Shown piece after piece: positions 18,082 through 24,948 of a DNA stretch of 64,000 nt. How positions within the stretch are numbered: position 1 is the stretch's first letter; each line of letters opens with the position of its first letter. Origin of the DNA: Candidatus Obscuribacterales bacterium (GTDB taxonomy: Bacteria; Cyanobacteriota; Vampirovibrionia; Obscuribacterales; Obscuribacteraceae); NCBI GenBank assembly GCA_031292355.1, contig JARLHI010000009.1:1-64000 (forward strand), given 5' to 3'. The notes beneath the pieces were generated by a model. It was given only the letters and a program-made list of their open reading frames with translations, made no database searches and was not told the origin of the DNA. Position numbers and translations under genes: made by a program.

Positions 18082-19017
18082 ATGAGTAAATTCAGATTAG
18101 GGGCACTCAGCTTCAGTTTTTTTGCCATCTGTAGTACGGCCCTTGTAACTGGTGCTGAGCCCGCCTTGAAGGATGTTGAGCTTCCGCCCGAATCACAATT
18201 AACAGCTCCTGAAACTGCGCCGATGCCGGACTTTTCATCCACGGCATCTACCGTCTACAACAAACGTCGAGCTTCCGCCCAATTGCCAGCAGTTCATACA
18301 AACACGACCAACGCTAAATCTGGTGTGCAGACACCGCCAGAGGAGATGACGAGCGTTTTTGTTCCTGCACCATCTGCGGTGTCGGGTGCCACACCTGCTG
18401 AAGGAGCCTGGCAGGTATTCGTCAAGCAATGGTTAGACATGAACAAGCCAGGCTATTTGGGTAATTTGCTAAGTTCAAGCCAACAAACTGATATTATCGC
18501 TCTTGATACCGAACGAAAACAACTGGATGACCGACTGGCTGATGCCACTGCTAGTGGTGCCCTGGCTCAACCTCTGCAAGATCAGCTCCGCGCTGAGTCA
18601 ACGAGCATCGCGGCCTTGGAGTCCAGCCTGATTAAGAGTGACGCTTTGAGCTATGAGGAAGCGACCGACATTCTCTTTCGTCTAAATATGCTCAAAGCTA
18701 GTTTAGACGCAGCTTCGCATGGTCGTACGAAGCCGCTTCTCTCCGACTATTTCAATGACAAAGACCCAATTTCCTATCGCGATCATTTACTGCGTAAGCT
18801 TTTTTATTTTCGGCTGAATGGTCGTCTTTCGGATGGCGAATACGATGAGCTGCGGGCCAGCGTTAATCACGTGTCTGAGCATTTAGCCACGGTCGGTCAG
18901 CAGGTAGACAGTGTCGCTATCCTGGAAAGCTTTAAGAAAATCGACGCGAAAATTTCGACGATGGCTGATGAATTGCCAACCGCCAGTAGCGCTCAGCATT
19001 TTGGCAAGAAGATTTGA
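18082..19017 (+). CDS. Exported protein, helical, unknown function
   Basis: The start at ATG 18082 (GAGGG just upstream) gives 311 residues with a signal peptide (MSKFRLGALSFSFFAICSTA, cleavage probably near VTGAEP). A Pro/Ser/Thr-rich stretch follows, then a helical domain with ILALDTERKQLDDRL-like and YEEATDILFRLNMLKA segments and YDELRASVNHVSEHLATV near the end. The pattern suggests a periplasmic helical protein. No family is recognised. It is convergent with the small gene at 19020-19313, only two bases apart, and starts 82 bp after the second DAHP synthase. Confidence 0.75.
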   Translation: MSKFRLGALSFSFFAICSTALVTGAEPALKDVELPPESQLTAPETAPMPDFSSTASTVYNKRRASAQLPAVHTNTTNAKSGVQTPPEEMTSVFVPAPSAVSGATPAEGAWQVFVKQWLDMNKPGYLGNLLSSSQQTDIIALDTERKQLDDRLADATASGALAQPLQDQLRAESTSIAALESSLIKSDALSYEEATDILFRLNMLKASLDAASHGRTKPLLSDYFNDKDPISYRDHLLRKLFYFRLNGRLSDGEYDELRASVNHVSEHLATVGQQVDSVAILESFKKIDAKISTMADELPTASSAQHFGKKI

Positions 19018-19019
19018 AC

Positions 19020-19313
19020 TCAGGTAACTCCGTCGAGGTCAATTTTTTTGTCGCCAGGTGCTTTAGGCTGTTGAATTTGGGGGCGGACAGGTTTTTGCTC
19101 GCGCTGCAGTTGCGGTCTAATAATGACCGAAGTGGCAGGTTGAGGCAGCGTTTGAATCAGCGGATAAGCGTGTTGTGGAGCTGTCGATGAGGCGGCGTTG
19201 ATCGACATGAGCAGGCAGCAGATGAATAAGACGACACCCCAAATCCAGTTGCAACTGAGGCTGTGCCATAAACCGCTATTTGCTAAATTTGTTTGGCTGG
19301 ATGCGACGTTCAT
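19020..19313 (-). CDS. Small membrane-anchored protein with Pro/Gln-rich tail
   Basis: Encodes 97 residues. An excellent ribosome site (AAAGGAG, seven bases before the ATG) makes this a convincing gene despite its size. One hydrophobic segment (about residues 23-42, IWGVVLFICCLLMSINA) is followed by a Pro/Gln-rich tail with LQREQKPVRPQIQQPKAP, which would lie outside the inner membrane. It may be a signal anchor or a cleaved signal (INAASS). Function unknown. The 5' leader holds a strong hairpin at 19346-19370. Confidence 0.7.
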   Translation of the reverse strand: MNVASSQTNLANSGLWHSLSCNWIWGVVLFICCLLMSINAASSTAPQHAYPLIQTLPQPATSVIIRPQLQREQKPVRPQIQQPKAPGDKKIDLDGVT

Positions 19314-19345
19314 AATTATCTCCTTTGAAAAAATTTCAAATCAAA

Positions 19346-19370
19346 GGCAGCCTCAAATATCGAGGCTGCC
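19346..19370 (-). repeat. Perfect 9-bp hairpin in the leader of the small membrane protein
   Basis: GGCAGCCTC at 19346-19354 pairs with GAGGCTGCC at 19362-19370 across a seven-base loop. Read on the minus strand it is followed by a moderately T-rich run (TTTGATTTGAAATTTTTTC) and then the ribosome site, so it could be an attenuator-like leader element. A second small inverted repeat (CAGCTG-TAAA-CAGCTG) lies near 19389-19404. Confidence 0.5.
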
Positions 19371-19727
19371 TGTCGTTCCCGCTAGGGTCAGCTGTAAACA
19401 GCTGTTTTGAATATTTTTACTCGAGCTATTCGGTTTTGAGATGAGGAATCAGATAAACGCCTCCAAATTCTAGTGAACCGTCTTTAGTGGAATTAATCCT
19501 TGGTCACTTCTGATACTGTTTTAGCAGATCCGAAGCGGTGTGGGTTTTCCTTTAATCTTGCCTTCGCAAATCTTTAAAGTGCAGACTGGATGTGTGTTTT
19601 GGCCTACTTGCTGAGCCTCTGCTTGAAGTCTGATTGTGCGGGACTTGGCACTGCTGGCGGTATCGAAACTATATCTTTTTCTTGTTGAGTGTATGAAAAT
19701 GGTTGGCGTCTAAATATGAGGAGACAA

Positions 19728-20378
19728 ATGGAAGAACTGTTTACTGAGTTGCTTGAAACGATTGATGCACTGCCGCCTGGCAAACGCTTTGTGCTGGGCA
19801 TAGTCGGTTGCCCTGGAGCTGGAAAAAGCACGCTTGCCCAGGCGCTGGTCGAATCAATCAATCTTCACTCAAAAGCCGAAATTGCCGTGGTCGTGCCTAT
19901 GGATGGCTATCATCTCAGTAACGAAACTCTTACTGAACGTGGACTCCTAGCACTCAAGGGAATTCCCGATACTTTTGACGCCGAAGGTTTTATTCAGCTA
20001 CTGGCAAAACTGTCTCTCAATGAACAGACAAACGTTTATGCGCCAAAATTCGAGCGAAGCACTGAAAGTTCTATAGTCGACGCTATTGTCATTAAGCCTG
20101 AACACAAACTATGCGTAGTTGAGGGTAATTATTTGCTCTTATCGACGCGTCCATGGTCGGAGGCTCGCCGGTATCTCGATTCGGTCTGGTTTGTGGATGT
20201 GGAGTTATCGGTGCTAAAAGAGCGCCTACAACAACGACACGAAAGTGCTGGACGAACGCCCGCAGACGCAGAGAAGAAAGTTTTTTCGACTGATTTGCCG
20301 AATGCCGAAATCGTTTATGCCAATAGAGGGCTAGCCGACAAAATAGTGCGGAATCAGGATATGTCTCGCACGAGTTAG
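19728..20378 (+). CDS. P-loop kinase of the uridine kinase/pantothenate kinase-like family (YggC-like)
   Basis: Encodes 216 residues. The start at ATG 19728 follows GAGGAG at 19717-19722. The Walker A motif GIVGCPGAGKSTLAQAL lies near residue 23, and VVPMDGYHLSNETL (a substrate-binding DGYH motif), KGIPDTFDAEGF and VVEGNYLLL match the family of E. coli YggC and yeast Yfh7, distant relatives of pantothenate and uridine kinases. The substrate of this branch is uncertain; nucleosides, fructose or a vitamin precursor have been suggested for relatives. It is cytoplasmic and apparently transcribed alone. Confidence 0.8.
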   Translation: MEELFTELLETIDALPPGKRFVLGIVGCPGAGKSTLAQALVESINLHSKAEIAVVVPMDGYHLSNETLTERGLLALKGIPDTFDAEGFIQLLAKLSLNEQTNVYAPKFERSTESSIVDAIVIKPEHKLCVVEGNYLLLSTRPWSEARRYLDSVWFVDVELSVLKERLQQRHESAGRTPADAEKKVFSTDLPNAEIVYANRGLADKIVRNQDMSRTS

Positions 20379-20767
20379 CAAAAGCAGTTGTTAGCGCGAG
20401 GTGGGCGAGGAGCAACCGAGTGCGGGAAATACTTATAATGCCGGCCCGGACTGTGACCTGGAAAAAAAGGCGCGATCGTTGTGCGACCTTCGCAAGCCCC
20501 GTTCGACGTCGTTTGAGGCCCGAGGCATGAGCTTTTGCGCTAAATAATTATTCTCGTGCCTGGAAGCAATACAGATTGTTTTGTCTGAGGGGTCTTTGCT
20601 ATCCAAAGATCATCATCCCTTTAACTTCTTTAGTTTATATATCTAACGCTTATTTCATAACAAGCAATACCCGTTACTTTTTCCCGCCGTCTAGAAAGCC
20701 AATTCGCTTTCTGGATTGAAACAACGTGTGAAACCGCACTCACCAACCTAAGCGACGGAGTTCTGAC
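20379..20767. other. 389-bp gap upstream of the helicase unit
   Basis: No gene seen. A TATAAT-like hexamer occurs near 20434, without a clear -35. The composition changes from A/T-rich to G/C-rich across this gap, so it marks the left edge of one of the high-G/C blocks. A GGAG site sits just before the helicase ATG. Confidence 0.45.
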
Positions 20768-22687
20768 ATGAAACTCGTATCTCTTCCGATTGACTGCAAG
20801 AAGGACGAAATCCTTGCAGCCGTTCTCGGCAACCCGGTCGTCATCATCGAAGCAGAAACTGGAGCTGGAAAAAGCACACGTGTTCCACAGATGCTTCTTA
20901 GTGCCGGATACGACGTCGTCGTCACTCAGCCCCGTCGACTCGCTGCTCGCACCGTTGCTTCTCGCGTTGCCGAGGAATGCGGTGTGAAGCTTGGCGGGCT
21001 CGTCGGTTTTCGCACGGGTGAAGACAAAAATTTCGACAGCGCCGAAACCGAATGTCTGTTCGTTACCGACGGTCTGGCGTTGATCCGTGAAATTTTGGGG
21101 CATGGCAGAAAGGGCACGAAGCAGCGCGTTTTGATCATCGACGAAGTGCACGAGCAGAACATCAACATCGATGTGCTGATGGCCTGGTGCAAACGCGAAC
21201 AGTCTCTGGGAGCCACTTTCAAAATTGTTTGCATGTCGGCGACGATGAAGGCAAAAGAACTCGCGCAGTACTTTAACGCCGCCCCTGTCATCAGCGTGCC
21301 CGGTCGGACTTTCCCTGTCGAGCATCTGGATTCGGGTGTTTCGATGTTGGAGGACGCCGTTGCTTTGCTTGAAGCCGGTCGCAATGTGCTGGTTTTTCAG
21401 CCGGGTAAGGCTGAGATTCTGGACTTTGTCGAGAGGCTGAAAGTCTACGGACTCAACGCCGTCATTCTGCCGCTCTTTGGCGAGATGACTGCCGACGAGC
21501 AAGGCAAATGCTTCAAGACCTACGGTCGGCCCAAGTGCGTTGTCTCGACAAACGTCGCCCAGACGTCTGTCACCATCGCTGATATCGATGCTGTAATCGA
21601 TAGTGGCATGGAAAGGCGAATCGAGTTGGTGGACGGTGTGGAAGGGCTCTATCTCCGACCCATCTCCAAGGCCGACAGCGCTCAACGACGGGGACGGGCC
21701 GGGCGCACCAAGCCTGGCGTTTATATCGACCACTGTCCCGAGGATGATGAGTTCAGAACAGACTATCCAGTCGCTGAAATCCTTCGCAGTCGGCTCGATC
21801 AGACAGTGTTACGTCTGGCTGAGGCACACATCGATGCGGAGGCACTGGAGTTCTTCCACCAGCCCGATGTCAGTGAGATCCATGCAGCCCGGCGCGCCTT
21901 GTTGGTGCTAGGATGCATGGATACCGCTGGCATGGTAACAGACATCGGTCACAAAGTGGCGCGGATGCCCGTTAGCGTGCAATACGCACGCATGATCGTG
22001 GAAGCCGAAGAGCGCGGTGTGCTCGACGATGTTCTGACTATTGCGGCCATTCTGGAGCAAAGGGGAATCACCGAACGCACCTGTCGCATCCAGCAATTCA
22101 CCAAGGAGCATGAATCCGATTGCCTCGCCCAGATGGATGTCTACTGGGCAGCAAGAGAACTGGACAATGAGACGAAGCGGCTTTATGGCATCCATGTCAA
22201 ACGCTATTACGAAGCGGTCAAGCGGCGCAAGTTGCTGGTCGAATCGTTGCAGGGCAAAGTGCGTTTCGGCACCACCGGTGACCGCGACGATATCATGCGC
22301 TCTGTCAGCGTAGGCATGCTCGATAACGTGTATCGAGGCTATGGTCTGATGGTGCGTGATACCACCGGTGTCACGCGCGAGATCGCCAAGGAAAGCGTCT
22401 GTCGTGCTTCTGGCATGGTCGTGGGCATCCCCTTCGACACTGACAGAAAACAGCTGCTGACCATGGTGACGAACGTCGACCTGGACGAGCTGATTGCGCT
22501 TGCTCCGCATTTGCTGCGAAGCGAGGAAGGCGTCGACGCGCGTTACGATCCGGCCTGGGATACGGTCGTATCGAACAAGCGTCGTGTCTTCAATCGCATT
22601 CAGCTGGAGAGCGAAGAACAGCCCGACGCTGAGCATCCGCACGCTGCAGGACTTTTTGCAAGCTGGGTTGCAGAGCAAATGATCTGA
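20768..22687 (+). CDS. DEAH-box ATP-dependent helicase (HrpA/HrpB-like)
   Basis: Encodes 639 residues. Superfamily 2 motifs appear in order: Walker A ETGAGKST (29-36), TQPRRLAAR (Ia), DEVH (125-128), SAT (157-159), STNVAQTSVTI (V) and QRRGRAGRTKPG (VI). A winged-helix/ratchet-like region follows (ALLVLGCMDTAGMVTDIGHKV). DEVH instead of DEAH is within family range. At 639 residues it is shorter than E. coli HrpB or HrpA and ends in a region (from about 480) I do not recognise. It is predicted to unwind RNA or RNA-DNA in the cytoplasm. The next gene follows after a 107-bp gap with a 30-bp palindrome, and a third gene follows closely. Confidence 0.9.
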   Translation: MKLVSLPIDCKKDEILAAVLGNPVVIIEAETGAGKSTRVPQMLLSAGYDVVVTQPRRLAARTVASRVAEECGVKLGGLVGFRTGEDKNFDSAETECLFVTDGLALIREILGHGRKGTKQRVLIIDEVHEQNINIDVLMAWCKREQSLGATFKIVCMSATMKAKELAQYFNAAPVISVPGRTFPVEHLDSGVSMLEDAVALLEAGRNVLVFQPGKAEILDFVERLKVYGLNAVILPLFGEMTADEQGKCFKTYGRPKCVVSTNVAQTSVTIADIDAVIDSGMERRIELVDGVEGLYLRPISKADSAQRRGRAGRTKPGVYIDHCPEDDEFRTDYPVAEILRSRLDQTVLRLAEAHIDAEALEFFHQPDVSEIHAARRALLVLGCMDTAGMVTDIGHKVARMPVSVQYARMIVEAEERGVLDDVLTIAAILEQRGITERTCRIQQFTKEHESDCLAQMDVYWAARELDNETKRLYGIHVKRYYEAVKRRKLLVESLQGKVRFGTTGDRDDIMRSVSVGMLDNVYRGYGLMVRDTTGVTREIAKESVCRASGMVVGIPFDTDRKQLLTMVTNVDLDELIALAPHLLRSEEGVDARYDPAWDTVVSNKRRVFNRIQLESEEQPDAEHPHAAGLFASWVAEQMI

Positions 22688-22730
22688 CGCTGGCGCCATC
22701 TTCCAGGGCGTTAGCTGTCAGGCTAGATCT

Positions 22731-22760
22731 CGCTAGTGCACCGCATGCGGTGCACTAGCG
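22731..22760. repeat. Perfect 30-bp palindrome
   Basis: The arms CGCTAGTGCACCGCA (22731-22745) and TGCGGTGCACTAGCG (22746-22760) are exact complements with no spacer. It lies between the helicase stop and the next start. No T tract follows (ATTGCCCTGG), so a plain rho-independent terminator is unlikely. It could be a protein-binding site or an RNA processing hairpin. Confidence 0.85.
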
Positions 22761-22794
22761 ATTGCCCTGGGTTTAGATACCCGAGAGAGGTCTT

Positions 22795-24015
22795 ATGAAC
22801 ACGATGGCACTTCTGCGAGAAATCATCAACGCCAATAACGCCAGGCAGCATTCGGCTCGCGAGCTGAATCGCCTTGCAGGCAAGACGATATTTCCCGTAC
22901 TCAGCGATGCAGAAATGCTCGCGTTTGTCACCAATGCCCTTGCCGGCGCAACGTCGGTGTCCACAATCGCAAATCTCGAAAGCCTGCGACTGCCGGCTCT
23001 GGATCAAAAGCTCGTCGCTGAGATTCGAAACAGCAACCTCACCTCGATGATGCTGCTTGGTGAAATCCACTACATCGATTATTCAGACGTAAAGGAGCCG
23101 AAAGTCTCGCTTTATCTCGACGGTCGTTCGGCTCAGCTGGTCGGCGACCTCGACGATAATGGCATTTTCTTGCCCGATGGCAGACAGGTTGCTGTGCAAG
23201 TTCATATCGGGTTCAACGGCGAATATACGAGCAAGGATATTCCGACGCTGAAGAGAAAACTGCGTGATTACATTCTCGACCGCGTCTGGAATCACTGGAC
23301 CCGTCCACCGCTGCCAACCCCCAACTATCTCGATGAGAACTCAACGGTGGCCGATGTCGCTGTGGCTCAGTGGGGGACATGCCCGGTGACAAGAGAGGCG
23401 ATGCTGGCATATGGCACCGTCCGCGGTGTTGGCTCGCAGTTCGAGGCAGTCTGGTTACGTGATCGCGAAGCCGCCGAGCAAGCCCGCGAAATGGCGGTGA
23501 CCTTTCTTGACGGTCTGCGTTTGCAGCAGGCAGACACAATTGCCCGGCGTCGCAAGAAACAGGAACATGCAGATGTTGCCAATCTGTTGCACGGTCAGCT
23601 TGTTGCTCTGGAGCAGGACATGGCGATGTTGCCGACTGGCGACAAAACCTATGCCCGCGTGAAGGAGCATCTTGCTGTTCATGCTCAGACCAACTTCAAC
23701 AAAGCGGCAGCGGCGATGAAGTGGAATGAGCAGGCTCGCGAAATAATCACCTCGGGTAACCGGGCAATTGTTCGCGAAACCACTGTGCTCAAGGCGGTGC
23801 TCGATTTGCTGTTCGAAACTTTGATCGAAGCGCCGGTTGGCACATTGCAAGACGATGCCCTGCGGCAAATTGAGGAGTTGTCTGCACCGATCTCGCCGAC
23901 GTTGAACGCACCGTCTGGAGCGCAGAGGCTGATGGCGATTCGCGTCGCCGTCCGTGAGGCGCTCAATTCCGATGCCAGTTGCGATGAACGAGCCAGCCGG
24001 GAGCAAGCTGCCTGA
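22795..24015 (+). CDS. Unknown protein paired with the helicase
   Basis: Encodes 406 residues; GAGAGG precedes the ATG. No signal peptide, membrane segment or known motif is visible. The N-terminal third is a mixed alpha/beta domain (for example VSLYLDGRSAQLVGDLDDNG). A central region (about 215-290, DREAAEQAREMAVTFLDGLR and RRKKQEHADVANLLHGQL) looks like long charged helices or a coiled coil. The C-terminal part is helical. Same strand, similar composition and close spacing to the helicase suggest one functional unit. Function is unknown. Confidence 0.8.
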   Translation: MNTMALLREIINANNARQHSARELNRLAGKTIFPVLSDAEMLAFVTNALAGATSVSTIANLESLRLPALDQKLVAEIRNSNLTSMMLLGEIHYIDYSDVKEPKVSLYLDGRSAQLVGDLDDNGIFLPDGRQVAVQVHIGFNGEYTSKDIPTLKRKLRDYILDRVWNHWTRPPLPTPNYLDENSTVADVAVAQWGTCPVTREAMLAYGTVRGVGSQFEAVWLRDREAAEQAREMAVTFLDGLRLQQADTIARRRKKQEHADVANLLHGQLVALEQDMAMLPTGDKTYARVKEHLAVHAQTNFNKAAAAMKWNEQAREIITSGNRAIVRETTVLKAVLDLLFETLIEAPVGTLQDDALRQIEELSAPISPTLNAPSGAQRLMAIRVAVREALNSDASCDERASREQAA

Positions 24016-24033
24016 CTCTCAGAGGAGGACACT

Positions 24034-24390
24034 ATGGAGCTTTTGAGTTATCTCGTTGTATCGTTGTTGCTGAACTTTCTGCTCGGCTTTCTCTCCATCA
24101 TGCTTCTGGTGCAATCTACCGCCCGCGATAAAAACCCCTACAACATCGTCAAAGGGTCGGCAATCTATCTGGCTGTCATCGTCATGCTCAGTGTCTCAAC
24201 GACCGGATGGATTTCGCTACTGGCGTCGATTGTCGGCAGTTGCGGAATCTTTTGGATCGGCGAACCGCGCGATGTTTGCAGGGCCTGGGGGCGCGCGCTG
24301 GGCAGAATTGCCGATCTGCCGCGCATCCAGCGCATTAATGTTGTGCATGAAAATCTGCTGACGTTCAGTGATTTTCTGCGCCTGCATTAA
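24034..24390 (+). CDS. Small polytopic membrane protein
   Basis: Encodes 118 residues starting after a strong GAGGAGG site, 18 bp downstream of the previous gene. Three hydrophobic segments are visible: LLSYLVVSLLLNFLLGFLSIM, IYLAVIVMLSVSTTGWI and LLASIVGSCGIFWIG, the last two nearly continuous. A cytoplasmic tail of about 35 residues follows. It is the last gene of the helicase unit, and a strong terminator follows. Family unknown; it might anchor the other two products at the membrane, which is inference. Confidence 0.75.
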   Translation: MELLSYLVVSLLLNFLLGFLSIMLLVQSTARDKNPYNIVKGSAIYLAVIVMLSVSTTGWISLLASIVGSCGIFWIGEPRDVCRAWGRALGRIADLPRIQRINVVHENLLTFSDFLRLH

Positions 24391-24409
24391 ATAAGCGACA
24401 CAGACTTTC

Positions 24410-24462
24410 AACCAGAATAGTGGGTGCCTTTTCCGGTGCTCGCTATTCTGGTTGTTTTTTTT
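24410..24462 (+). terminator. Terminator of the helicase unit
   Basis: An 11-bp perfect stem (AACCAGAATAG at 24410-24420, CTATTCTGGTT at 24443-24453) with a 22-base loop, then G followed by eight T residues. Confidence 0.85.
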
Positions 24463-24626
24463 GTTTCTTTGTCTTTTTAGGCAAAGTTTTAGAAAAGACA
24501 ATCGTTCGAAGGCATTGAATCGCTCCAATTATGACCATCGAAAGCAGATGAGAAATGGCTTCTCCACACAACATCCACAATGTGCGGTTATCTTAAAAAA
24601 GAACGGTAACGACGAAGGTGAAAGTG

Positions 24627-24872
24627 ATGACAAATTCTTCAACGGCAAACACCATCTTTGCTCTCACGTTTGGCTTTATCGCTTGGTTTTTCTGTCAGTC
24701 TGAGCCAATGGAGGCAAAATCAGGCAACCAGAAACTCACCACAATTAAACTTTGTGACCAAAGAAGTACTGCTAAGTCTAGTTTAAATCGTCTGCAATTT
24801 GATAAACAGGCTCATGTTCATCGTTTTCCAGTGCGCAATCGGCAAGAGCTCACTCTCGATCAGGGTTTTTAG
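24627..24872 (+). CDS. Possible small single-pass membrane protein
   Basis: An 81-codon frame from ATG 24627, with AAGG about ten bases upstream. Residues 8-25 (NTIFALTFGFIAWFFCQS) form one hydrophobic segment; the rest is polar and basic. It lies in the gap between two convergent terminators and has no recognisable relatives. It may be a real small exported or membrane protein, or chance. The rest of the gap 24463-24875 shows nothing else. Confidence 0.3.
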   Translation: MTNSSTANTIFALTFGFIAWFFCQSEPMEAKSGNQKLTTIKLCDQRSTAKSSLNRLQFDKQAHVHRFPVRNRQELTLDQGF

Positions 24873-24875
24873 GCC

Positions 24876-24919
24876 AAAAAAAAGAAAAAGAAGCAGTGAT
24901 GCTACCAGAAATGGTAGCA
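24876..24919 (-). terminator. Terminator of the M1 aminopeptidase gene
   Basis: On the minus strand a perfect 8-bp stem (TGCTACCA/TGGTAGCA, 24900-24919) with a four-base loop is followed by a long T-rich run (complement of the A tract 24876-24889). Confidence 0.85.
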
Positions 24920-24948
24920 CCACCGCCCTCCATGTTTCAGTCGATTAC

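Noticed and set aside
20630..21733. 367-residue minus-strand open frame
   Set aside because: Antisense to the DEAH helicase, whose motifs are all in the plus frame.
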